Shown: one piece after another, positions 1 to 5,929 of the stretch
Numbering within the stretch: position 1 is the stretch's first letter
Layout: every line of letters begins with the position of its first letter
Source: Paludibaculum sp.
GTDB taxonomy: Bacteria; Acidobacteriota; Terriglobia; Bryobacterales; Bryobacteraceae
Assembly: GCA_029973955.1 (NCBI GenBank)
Contig: JARKQJ010000066.1
Location: forward strand, 1-45,907
DNA length: 45,907 bases
Reading direction: 5' to 3'
Position numbers and translations under genes: made by a program
Notes under the pieces: generated by a model
Database searches by the model: none
What the model was told of the DNA's origin: nothing
What the model saw: the letters and a program-made list of their open reading frames with translations, nothing else

Positions 1-33
1 AGTGGGTGGTCTTCCCACCTCGTCCCAATCCCG

Positions 34-1449
34 GTGAGCATGAGTAGAACCCAGAACACGGAACGAAAGCAAGGCGGTTGGCCGGCCGCCGGGCTTAGGG
101 TCCGCGTGGAGGGTCCCGGGTACAATCATGCCCGATACGACCGATTTGGGAACCTATGGCAGAGTGGCAGCGCTGTGGAGGTGCCGGAGTTGCGGCCGAA
201 TGGGGAGAGCTGGTATCTGGTGAACGGAGAGGTGACGAACCGGTTGAACAACACGGTTTACGACGCTGGGGGGAATCAGACGCAGCTTTCCAGCGTCTAT
301 AGCGGCACGAACGCGGTGTACGACGGAGAAGGGCGCCTAGTGCAGGTGTCGTTGGGTGGGGGAGTGACGACGTACGACTACGACGCGGAAGGGCGGCGGG
401 TGAAGCGGGTGGATTCGGGGGGGAATGCGACGTATTTCGTCTATGATGCGGGGGGGCAGTTGATGGCGGAGTACGGGGGGACGGCGAGCGCGGTGGGGAC
501 GCAGTACCTGGCGGCGGACTATTTGGGGTCGACGCGGATGGTGCTGGACGGGCAAGGGAATTGCGTGACGCGGATGGACTATGCGCCGTATGGAGGGGTG
601 GTGCCACGGAACGGGCAGGACTGCTATGGGAGTCCGTGGACGAGCGGGCGGATGTATACCGGCAAAGAGCGGGATGCCGAGACGGGTTTGGACTTCATGG
701 AGGCTCGTTACTTCAGCGGGGCGCAGGGGAGGTTTACCAGCCCGGATCCTCCGCTGCTCGATCAGGACCCACAATACCCACAGAGTTGGAATCTCTACAG
801 CTACGTCCGCAACAATCCACTGATATTCGCTGATCCGACTGGCAACGGCTGCGTGTATCTGAACAGTGGCGGCACAGATGTCGGGAGTGTCAACAACGAG
901 ATTAACGCCAAACAATGTGGAAAGACAGATGGGTACTGGGTGGACGGGACTGTCACCCAGGCTCGGTTCGCCCATGGGTCTTTGATTCTAACCGGAACAA
1001 CGGATGGGACCAACAGCACTTCTGCTTCCTACGCTCTCGGACCGGACCCCGGACTGCTGGCGGTGCAGCGAGCGGGACAGATCGCCAGTCCAGTGATCGA
1101 GCCCAAGAACATTGCAGCCTTCTACCTTGCGTCCGCCGCGGTTGGCTACGGTGGAGTGCAACTCGTGGGGAGACTCGGGTATGCCGAGCTACAGTCGTTG
1201 GGGCGAATCGTCCCAGAGATCGTCCCAACGCCGGGGCACCTTGGCGCGGTAAGCCGCACTGCTGCACAGGGGGGAAGGAAAGCCGTTGAGAAGTTTCTGC
1301 GCGGTCAACTTAAGGCACTGGCAGAACATGAGGAAAAGCTTGCTCGCTACCGTGCGGAAGGTGGTTACACGAGCCAAGTAGAGGGGACAATCAAAAATGT
1401 CAAAGGCCTTATCAAAGCCGCGACTGATTGGCTGTCCAAGAATCCATGA
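34..1449 (+). CDS. Rhs-repeat core protein with variable C-terminal tip (probably 5'-truncated)
   Basis: Rhs/YD-repeat proteins form a shell around a variable C-terminal toxin that is delivered to neighbouring cells. YD-type repeats are seen at about residues 75-160 (YDGEGRLVQV, YDYDAEGRRVKR, FVYDAGGQLMAEYG). The Rhs-associated core follows at about 208-271, with YTGKERDAETGLDFMEARYF, GRFTSPDP and a terminal NPLIFADPTG. The roughly 200 residues after the core are the tip. They end in a Lys/Glu-rich helical segment (AEHEEKLARYRAEGGYTS) that I do not recognise as a known nuclease. At 471 aa it is far shorter than complete Rhs proteins. The frame is open to the left edge of the window, and the first 30 residues do not look Rhs-like. 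It is therefore either the 3' end of a larger gene or a displaced orphan tip. The start used is a GTG with an ATG two codons later, and neither is secure. The next gene overlaps it by ATGA. Confidence 0.8.
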   Translation: MSMSRTQNTERKQGGWPAAGLRVRVEGPGYNHARYDRFGNLWQSGSAVEVPELRPNGESWYLVNGEVTNRLNNTVYDAGGNQTQLSSVYSGTNAVYDGEGRLVQVSLGGGVTTYDYDAEGRRVKRVDSGGNATYFVYDAGGQLMAEYGGTASAVGTQYLAADYLGSTRMVLDGQGNCVTRMDYAPYGGVVPRNGQDCYGSPWTSGRMYTGKERDAETGLDFMEARYFSGAQGRFTSPDPPLLDQDPQYPQSWNLYSYVRNNPLIFADPTGNGCVYLNSGGTDVGSVNNEINAKQCGKTDGYWVDGTVTQARFAHGSLILTGTTDGTNSTSASYALGPDPGLLAVQRAGQIASPVIEPKNIAAFYLASAAVGYGGVQLVGRLGYAELQSLGRIVPEIVPTPGHLGAVSRTAAQGGRKAVEKFLRGQLKALAEHEEKLARYRAEGGYTSQVEGTIKNVKGLIKAATDWLSKNP

Positions 1450-1838
1450 GCGTATTTAAGGGAAACGAAATCCTGACATCGGTGGACCGTGTTAAGCAGT
1501 TAGCCGCGCTTCTCGCAGCGTCTCCAGATGTGACGCGGTTTAACGCTGGCGAGCATCAAGAGGCGTGGGCATTAGCAGACTCCTTCGCCGAATTGGAAAA
1601 GCTGATGCGCGAATTTCTCGCTTCCGATCTACCGCGGCTAGCTGAAGGCGGCCTCCCATCGAACGAGGTCTCTGACGTACTGCTGGATATCGGCGAGGTA
1701 TTTCGAAGAATCCTTTACCACATGATTGAACAGCCCAAATTCTATAGATATCTTCTGCCTGAGGAGATGTCGGGTACAGATATTGTTGAATCACACAGCG
1801 CCGACAGTCGGTTGCCGCCGGAGCACGGTTCGGAGTAA
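1446..1838 (+). CDS. Putative immunity protein for the Rhs tip
   Basis: This small acidic protein (about 130 aa) is not recognised by family. The ATG at 1446 overlaps the TGA of the Rhs gene in an ATGA arrangement, which implies translational coupling. That is why it was preferred over the in-frame start at 1428. No convincing Shine-Dalgarno sequence precedes it, as expected for coupled translation. No signal peptide or membrane segment is visible, so it should be cytoplasmic. It is mostly helical, with an Asp/Glu-rich middle (LADSFAELEKLMREFLASDL). The position directly after a variable Rhs tip is the classical place for the cognate immunity gene. Function is inferred from that position only. 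Confidence 0.6.
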   Translation: MSVFKGNEILTSVDRVKQLAALLAASPDVTRFNAGEHQEAWALADSFAELEKLMREFLASDLPRLAEGGLPSNEVSDVLLDIGEVFRRILYHMIEQPKFYRYLLPEEMSGTDIVESHSADSRLPPEHGSE

Positions 1839-2073
1839 CCACGTGGACGGACGACGGGAGTCCGGAATCCAGCGGCCGTGCGGAGCTGCCGGCGCCGCCA
1901 CAATCCTTGACGGAGCAAACGAGAGCCTGCCCGGCGGCGGCTGCGACATAACGGCCGCGGGCAAGGCCCCCTCAGGGGGCCGCGCCAGTGGGGGCTCAAC
2001 GACGGCGCCGGAGGCGCCATCAACTCAAGCCGCAGGCCCCTGGGGGGGCCGAGGACTGGGGGCGACCAAAGAC

Positions 2074-2182
2074 GGGAAGTTTGCATAATGCGGCGTTCGC
2101 GGACGCCGCTCAGATAACGCCGCCGGAGGCGGCCACCTCAGAGCTTCGGCTTCGGCGAACGTCCCGTTATGTAAATCTTCCC
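2074..2182. repeat. Inverted pair of AT-rich 17-mers flanking palindromes
   Basis: GGGAAGTTTGCATAATG at 2074-2090 is matched on the other strand by GGGAAGATTTACATAAC, the reverse complement of 2166-2182. The two agree at most positions and stand out from GC-rich surroundings. About 75 bases lie between them, including a perfect GCGGCGT/ACGCCGC stem just inside the left copy and a GCCGCC/GGCGGC stem. The layout resembles the ends or core sites of a recombinase-mobilised element, but no integrase gene is nearby. Confidence 0.4.
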
Positions 2183-2307
2183 CACCATGCGCCGCAGGCC
2201 GGTTGCGGACACCACGCACACTTCCAGGCGGCGGCCGGCGTGCAGTTGCCGTCTGCCCTCCACGGCGGCACGACGGCTGCCGCAGTCTGCTGTTGGGAGT
2301 CCGGCCT

Positions 2308-2332
2308 CCTCCCCGGCCGGTGGCCGGGGAGG
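2308..2332. repeat. Perfect 11-bp stem hairpin
   Basis: CCTCCCCGGCC (2308-2318) and GGCCGGGGAGG (2322-2332) are exact reverse complements around the 3-base loop GGT. No T-run follows on either strand, so a classical intrinsic terminator is unlikely. It lies in the non-coding stretch downstream of the Rhs locus. Confidence 0.45.
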
Positions 2333-2671
2333 GGGTAGGGGGTGGGGATCAGAGGACGCTCCAGTGGCACTGACGAGCCGCCCGCAGGGCGGCGAAGGAC
2401 GTGCGGCACCTTAGTTTCCTCCTTGTCCGCGGGGTGGGTTCGGGCGGGGGCGCAGAGCCCCTGCCCGTCAGCCTTGTGTCTGCCTCGGGGGGCGAATGCG
2501 CAGCCGGGTTCGCCGTAGGAACAGCCCAGGGTGGCGCGATTGGCGCCGGTGTTGGACTGACCTGCTTTGCTTATTCCCACCGATCGTAAACATGGCTGGT
2601 GCTCAGGGAACGTCCGATCTCGGTCGGAATGTCTGCCGGCTGGGAATGGGGAGGAACACCGCCGGGTGCGA

Positions 2672-3127
2672 TCAGAGGAGGAGGGTGTCGAGGAGAAGAA
2701 TGTCGAGGCCCTGGGTGTTTTCGAAAGCCTGATTGTTGGTGATCAGGCCGGAGGCGCCAGCGAGGAACCCGGTGGCGAACTGGATGGCATCCGGGGTGCG
2801 AAGCCGCCAGTGAGCGCGGGCACGAGCCGCTTCATCTGCGATCTGGAGAGTGGTTGAGACCCAATCGAGATGAGGAAAGGTGGAGAGGAGGCCGAAGATC
2901 TCATTGATGCGGGCGTCGTCGCGTAAGTGGTGAGGGTGGACCAGGAGTTCCGTCATGGTGATGGCGGAGGTGACCGCTGAGGAACCGGGGCGTTCCAGCC
3001 AGCGGAAGATCGCATCGGTGAGGGGCAGGTACTTGGGATTGGCTTCGAGTTGATAGATGAAGACGCTGGTATCGAGGGCAACGCGGCGGTTGCGAGCGAG
3101 GAATGCTCGGAGTCGGGCGGGGGTCAC
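2672..3127 (-). CDS. vapC: VapC-type PIN-domain ribonuclease toxin
   Basis: This 151-aa protein has the PIN-domain layout: the first acidic residue in VALDTSVFIYQLE (Asp19), a conserved Glu in ITMTELL (Glu60), and Asp113 in TPDAIQFA. The usual fourth acidic position in the TND-like motif is replaced by Asn (LITNNQAF). PIN toxins cleave RNA with Mg2+ or Mn2+ bound by these acids. The start codon overlaps the stop of the upstream AbrB-type gene by 4 bases, the standard antitoxin-first vapBC arrangement. The fourth-site substitution occurs in some PIN proteins and does not by itself mean loss of activity. The family call is firm. The RNA target cannot be seen. Confidence 0.88.
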   Translation of the reverse strand: MTPARLRAFLARNRRVALDTSVFIYQLEANPKYLPLTDAIFRWLERPGSSAVTSAITMTELLVHPHHLRDDARINEIFGLLSTFPHLDWVSTTLQIADEAARARAHWRLRTPDAIQFATGFLAGASGLITNNQAFENTQGLDILLLDTLLL

Positions 3128-3354
3128 GAATTGCGCTCCCAGGACTTGCGTTCCTGGGCCAGATGGGCGGCGGGGTAGACGCCCTGGGCGAGGCCGGCGA
3201 TGGCGGCTGAGTAGGAGGCGGGTTTGCGGAGAATGATGAGCGAGTTGCCACGAACGGTGACGACGAGCTTGTCGCCAGCCTTGACGCCGAGGGCCTTGCG
3301 CGCGGCGGCGGGAATGACGATCTGATTCTTGGAGGAGAGCGTGGCTTCGATCAT
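3124..3354 (-). CDS. vapB: VapB-type AbrB/SpoVT antitoxin
   Basis: This 76-aa protein begins with a swapped-hairpin AbrB/MazE-like DNA-binding domain. The typical SSKNQIVIPAAARKALGVKAGDKL is present at residues 7-30 and is followed by a beta-strand repeat (VVTVRGNSLIILRKP). The C-terminal 30 residues (AGLAQGVYPAAHLAQERKSW) would be the flexible toxin-neutralising tail. It is first in a two-gene operon with the PIN toxin, overlapping it by ATGA. A CTTTAC/GTAAAG palindrome around a TATAAT box lies immediately upstream, which fits autoregulation by the complex. Confidence 0.87.
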   Translation of the reverse strand: MIEATLSSKNQIVIPAAARKALGVKAGDKLVVTVRGNSLIILRKPASYSAAIAGLAQGVYPAAHLAQERKSWERNS

Positions 3355-3356
3355 CG

Positions 3357-3381
3357 CTTTACATTATATGACAAAGTAAAG
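3357..3381 (-). promoter_or_regulatory. vapBC promoter/operator palindrome
   Basis: CTTTAC (3357-3362) and GTAAAG (3376-3381) form a perfect 6-bp inverted repeat around an AT-rich centre. On the minus strand this contains TATAAT (3363-3368) a few bases before the vapB ATG. A -10 box inside a palindrome directly before an AbrB-type gene is the expected autoregulatory site. No good -35 box is seen. Confidence 0.55.
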
Positions 3382-3495
3382 GGCATGGAGCTCGTGCAGG
3401 AGTGAGCGCGGCTGGAGTGGCGAGCGGGCAGGCGCGCCGGTGGAGGCGGTGAAGGGCAGGCAGAGTTCGGCGAGGGGCTGGATGTCGGCGATCAT
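3364..3495 (-). CDS. Very small ORF (43 aa) upstream of vapB, possibly the tail of a lost gene
   Basis: An ATG at 3493-3495 opens a frame that begins MIADIQPLAELCLPF, continues with GC-ending codons and closes at TAA within the vapB operator. It matches no family I recognise. It starts next to the 44-bp palindrome, so it could be the 3' scrap of a gene cut by that element, or chance in GC-rich DNA. No clear ribosome-binding site is seen. Confidence 0.2.
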   Translation of the reverse strand: MIADIQPLAELCLPFTASTGAPARSPLQPRSLLHELHALYFVI

Positions 3496-3503
3496 GGCCC
3501 AGC

Positions 3504-3547
3504 AGGCTGCTGAAATACTCACGCTGACGTGAGAATTTCAGCAGCCT
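3504..3547. repeat. 44-bp near-perfect palindrome resembling back-to-back transposon ends
   Basis: AGGCTGCTGAAAT at 3504-3516 is exactly mirrored by ATTTCAGCAGCCT at 3535-3547. Inside it a second stem, CTCACG/CGTGAG, surrounds the loop CTGA. GGCTGCTGAAA is a motif I associate with terminal inverted repeats of several DDE-type insertion sequences, so this may be a solo MITE-like relic. It could also serve as a transcription terminator between mqsA and vapB, although there is no T-run. Confidence 0.5.
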
Positions 3548-3605
3548 AGCCGTATGCGCGGTGGTTGACCCCAGTGAAGCCTGCAGCCTTGGAGATGGGA
3601 CCGGG

Positions 3606-4010
3606 CTACTGTCCGGCGCGGACCTCCTCCAGCAGGTGAGGGTGCCGGTCGAGCACGATGAGGAGTCTTACCAACGCGACCGGCGGCTTGGTTTTGCCGT
3701 TCTCGTAACGCGAAAATGCATTGGCGCCGCCGCCAAAAATCGCAGCCACCTGCCGCTGGTCGAGTGCCAGCTTCTTGCGGACCCGCGCGATGAAGCCGGG
3801 ATCGACGATGGAGGCGTTCACCTGCTTGTTGAAATCCAACATCGCCGCACTGACCCGTTTCGATTCCGCCGCGGCCAGGACGTTTTCCCCGCATGCGGGA
3901 CAGAAATCCCCATGCACGGCTGGAATGGTGGTTGCTTCGCCTTTATAGATGTAGGGAATACCGCGCGTTCCTCGCACCAGTTTGCCCGCTCCGCAGGCTG
4001 GGCATTTCAT
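3606..4010 (-). CDS. mqsA: MqsA-type antitoxin (YgiT zinc finger plus HTH)
   Basis: This 134-aa protein has the two-domain MqsA layout. An N-terminal zinc-binding domain has paired cysteines at residues 3/6 (KCPAC) and 37/40 (FCPAC), the same positions as in the E. coli protein. The C-terminal XRE-type helix-turn-helix contains the family signature (FGGGANAFSRYENGKTKPP). The N domain neutralises the MqsR RNase and the C domain represses the operon. A strong AAGGAG ribosome-binding site precedes the ATG. The gene is intact although the mqsR just upstream is frameshifted, so it may now act as a solitary regulator. Confidence 0.9.
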   Translation of the reverse strand: MKCPACGAGKLVRGTRGIPYIYKGEATTIPAVHGDFCPACGENVLAAAESKRVSAAMLDFNKQVNASIVDPGFIARVRKKLALDQRQVAAIFGGGANAFSRYENGKTKPPVALVRLLIVLDRHPHLLEEVRAGQ

Positions 4011-4026
4011 CGCGTGTCTCCTTCCT

Positions 4027-4325
4027 TCACAACTCTTTGAACGACACGATCAGCACGTCGTCGATGAGGCGTGAGCGTCAGATAGACTTCCCCGGCCGGG
4101 GTTTTCGGCTGGCAGACATCCTGCCATATCCGGTGATCGGCATGCGTCGTCATGCTCTTGTAGAAGTCCTTCGCAGTCAGAGAAGCGATGACGCCGACAA
4201 TCTCCTTAAAGCCGAGTCCCAAAGCGCCGCCGCCGGCAAGCGCCGAAAGCGTGGCGCGAACCTTCCCCGCCGCGATCATCGCCTTGACGACCGGCAACTT
4301 GTCGTTGCGGCGGCCGTTTCTCCGC
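4027..4325 (-). pseudogene. mqsR: MqsR-type mRNA interferase, frameshifted at both ends
   Basis: The core is clearly MqsR (KAMIAAGKVRATLSAL, DFYKSMTT, HRIWQDV, VYLTL), and counterparts of the catalytic Lys, Gln and Tyr are kept. The family N-terminus (EKRPP) lies in a different frame at about 4308-4322, one base too far from the core and with no ATG before it. The family C-terminus (IDDVLIVSFKEL, then TGA at 4027-4029) is also out of frame: one extra C near 4068-4070 shifts the core into RRRADRVVQ. As read, the longest core ORF runs from a TTG at 4297 to 4007 with an aberrant tail that overlaps mqsA. With the frame repaired, the gene would stop 16 bases before the mqsA ATG, the normal spacing. 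Either it is a decayed toxin or the assembly carries two indels. Confidence 0.75.
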
Positions 4326-4339
4326 GAGACCAGTTTGAC

Positions 4340-4487
4340 CTAGTGGGTTATTTCGAGCAAGGTTGAGACAGCCAGCCTGCTCGAACACCGGCGCCGGGGC
4401 TCGACAGATTCAGCCAGGCGTTTGAGGAGTTTCACCCGCGCGAGTGGCGGCTTGGTCTGGCGGTGCTCGTAGCGCGAAAACGCACCA
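4340..4487 (-). pseudogene. C-terminal remnant of a second MqsA-like HTH antitoxin
   Basis: Reading the minus strand from about 4483 gives AFSRYEHRQTKPPLARVKLL. This is unmistakably like the recognition-helix end of MqsA (AFSRYENGKTKPPVALVRLL in the intact copy about 0.8 kb away). It has no start codon, no zinc finger and no first half of the HTH. The frame runs on to a TAG at 4340-4342. It lies directly upstream of the mqsRA module, so this is probably a deleted or recombined second antitoxin gene. Confidence 0.6.
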
Positions 4488-4508
4488 GTCTACGGAGGGT
4501 TCGCGCGG

Positions 4509-4790
4509 TTAGGCGGCTTCCAGCACGTGCAGTTCGATGCGCAAGCCCGCGGCCGCCGCCATATTCACCAGCGCGTCGAGGGCGAACAGGTTGATCTTGC
4601 CACGCATCAGGTCGGAGACGCGGGGCTGTGTCACGCCGAAAAGCTGGGCCGCTTCCGTCTGGCTCATGCCGGTCCGGGTGATGTGATCCTTCAAGGCGGT
4701 CATGAGGACCGAGCGCAGCTTCATGTTGGCGGCCTGCGCGGGCGTGTCTTCGATAGCGTCCCACACACTGGCAAAACGTTGCTTCTTCAT
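4509..4790 (-). CDS. XRE-family antitoxin of a RelE/Gp49-type module
   Basis: This 93-aa protein carries an XRE-type helix-turn-helix at about residues 35-75 (MSQTEAAQLFGVTQPRVSDL, then RGKINLFALDALVNM). This is the HTH_37-like form usual in antitoxins that follow their toxin. Its ATG overlaps the stop of the upstream RelE-like gene by 4 bases, giving the toxin-first order of HigBA modules. It should bind the toxin and repress the shared promoter, where a perfect palindrome is present. A HigA-like identity is inferred from the pairing, not from unique residues. Confidence 0.82.
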   Translation of the reverse strand: MKKQRFASVWDAIEDTPAQAANMKLRSVLMTALKDHITRTGMSQTEAAQLFGVTQPRVSDLMRGKINLFALDALVNMAAAAGLRIELHVLEAA

Positions 4791-5125
4791 TGCCCTAGCT
4801 CCTTGGACAACTGGCGGTAACGCCTGGCGGCAAGTTCCAAGTCCGCCTGGCTGGTTTTCCCGGTCTTCTTCAGGAAGCAGTGCAGCACGCAGATGGCGGC
4901 GGCGAATTTCGCCACGTAGAGGACGCGGAACGCGCCAGCCTCATCCCGAATCCGAATCTCCTTTGCGCCACGGCCCACCGTGCTCATGGGCTTCCAGTCG
5001 TCCGGCTGCCTACCGTTTTGCAACTGCTCCAATTGATAACCGGCCTCGCGCCTGGCCGGCAGCGGGAAGGCGCGCAAGTCTTCCAGAGAACTACCCCGGA
5101 ACTCAACAGGCTTGGAGCCGGCCAC
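4787..5125 (-). CDS. RelE/HigB-like (Gp49 family) toxin
   Basis: A protein of about 112 aa matches the phage-derived Gp49/HigB-type RelE superfamily, which are ribosome-dependent mRNA interferases. Family features are KPVEFRGSSLEDLRAFP at the start, REAGYQLEQLQNG, then KEIRIRDEAGAFRVLYVAKF and the hallmark VLHCFLKKTGKTSQADLELA. The frame stays open far upstream without an ATG. I place the start at the GTG at 5123-5125, because the sequence before it carries the operator palindrome and a TATACT box about 7 bases upstream; this would make the mRNA nearly leaderless. A TTG at 5138-5140 is the alternative. The stop overlaps the antitoxin ATG by 4 bases. Confidence 0.8.
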   Translation of the reverse strand: MAGSKPVEFRGSSLEDLRAFPLPARREAGYQLEQLQNGRQPDDWKPMSTVGRGAKEIRIRDEAGAFRVLYVAKFAAAICVLHCFLKKTGKTSQADLELAARRYRQLSKELGQ

Positions 5126-5134
5126 ATCGACAGT

Positions 5135-5150
5135 ATACAAAGTTTTGTAT
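5135..5150 (-). promoter_or_regulatory. Operator palindrome of the RelE/XRE toxin-antitoxin operon
   Basis: ATACAAA-GT-TTTGTAT is a perfect 16-bp palindrome. On the minus strand a TATACT-like -10 box (5132-5137) overlaps its promoter-proximal end, and a third ACAAAG half-site follows at 5155-5160. The position just before the toxin start fits binding by the XRE antitoxin. Confidence 0.55.
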
Positions 5151-5259
5151 GCGTACAAAGCGGACCTCGCGGCGATGGAACCCTTCCGGCACGGGACGGG
5201 GGTGACGCATTCCTTGGAGTGGCAGAGGCAGTTGAGCGAGGCCGGAAGCGAAGGGCGGG

Positions 5260-5367
5260 GAGTTTGTGGGGGTGCGGCTGGCCGGCGGGCGTGGCGTCGT
5301 GGTGGAGTCCGGTTTCGATGCCGCGCATCCGCGGGCGGCGGTGGCCGCGCTGGAGCCGCGGGGTTGA
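5260..5367 (+). pseudogene. Possible remnant of an IS66-type accessory protein C-terminus
   Basis: The plus strand reads EFVGVRLAGGRGVVVESGFD and then AAHPRAAVAALE before a TGA at 5365-5367. The pattern of a short Gly-Gly-Arg strand, a GFD motif and a final ALE helix resembles the C-terminal end of the small TnpA/TnpB-like proteins of IS66 elements. There is no start and no matching transposase nearby. The rest of the 312-base gap (5126-5437) contains only the upstream operator and no other gene. Confidence 0.25.
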
Positions 5368-5437
5368 AGCGTTGCGGGCAGGTGTACACTAGACGGCAGT
5401 TCTGGCATTGGGAGAGTGATCCCCGGGGAGGTTTGGG

Positions 5438-5884
5438 ATGGACGAATTTCGCACGGAAGCCGAGGCGCTGCTGCGCGGGCGGCGGTTTGGGATTCTTTCG
5501 ACGCATTCGGTGGACGCGCCGGGCTATCCTTTCGGGTCGCTGGCGAGCTATGCCTTGGATGACCAGGGGCGACCGGTGTTCCTGTTCAGCGGACTGGCGC
5601 TGCACACGCAGAACGCCGCCGCCGACCCGCGGGTCAGCCTCACGGTGATCGACACCGCCGCCGAAGAGAGGCCGCAGACGACGGCCCGCGTGACCGTGAT
5701 CGGGGACCTGGCCGCCGTTCCCGAGGACGAGGACGAGGCAGCACGCGCCTTGTACCTTCAGCGCCACCCCGAGGCAAAGGGCTACAGCCAGTTCGGCGAC
5801 TTCGCGCTCTACCGGCTCACCGTCCGCGATCTCTATTTCGTCGGAGGCTTCGGGCGCGCCGGCTGGGTTTCGCGCTCGGAGTAG
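5438..5884 (+). CDS. PPOX-class FMN-dependent protein, HugZ-like N-terminal domain
   Basis: This 148-aa protein has the split-barrel flavin fold of pyridoxamine 5'-phosphate oxidase-type proteins, in the subgroup related to the haem-utilisation protein HugZ. Visible features are the opening helix (TEAEALLRGRRFGILSTHS), a strand with Gly-Ser-Leu (PFGSLASYALDD), FLFSGLALHTQN, DPRVSLTVID, and the closing RLTVRDLYFVGGFGRAGWVS. The C-terminal DUF2470 domain of full-length HugZ proteins is absent. The substrate is not predictable from sequence; FMN- or haem-linked chemistry is a family-level statement. A GGAGG site lies about 8 bases before the ATG. It converges on the TRIC channel gene with 45 bases between. 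Confidence 0.8.
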   Translation: MDEFRTEAEALLRGRRFGILSTHSVDAPGYPFGSLASYALDDQGRPVFLFSGLALHTQNAAADPRVSLTVIDTAAEERPQTTARVTVIGDLAAVPEDEDEAARALYLQRHPEAKGYSQFGDFALYRLTVRDLYFVGGFGRAGWVSRSE

Positions 5885-5929
5885 GTTGGTTGCCTGACGG
5901 CCAGCGGGCGGTTTTTCAGTGACTCGGTG

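Larger units (their letters stand above)
1839..2671. other. Hairpin-rich intergenic region without a convincing gene
   Basis: About 830 bases lie between the Rhs immunity gene and vapC. All frames give short, Pro/Arg/Gly-rich translations typical of non-coding GC-rich DNA. The first half holds several short palindromes, among them a 7-bp stem with the loop TCA around 1967-1983 and GGCGCC-GGA-GGCGCC around 2003-2017. The middle carries an AT-rich inverted-repeat pair and a long perfect hairpin, listed separately. This texture is usual at recombination-prone junctions behind Rhs tips. Confidence 0.5.

Noticed and set aside
4787..5767. 326-codon minus-strand frame read as one long protein
   Set aside because: Only the last 112 residues match a known family. 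The upstream part is Pro/Arg-rich, runs through the operator and antisense to the PPOX gene.
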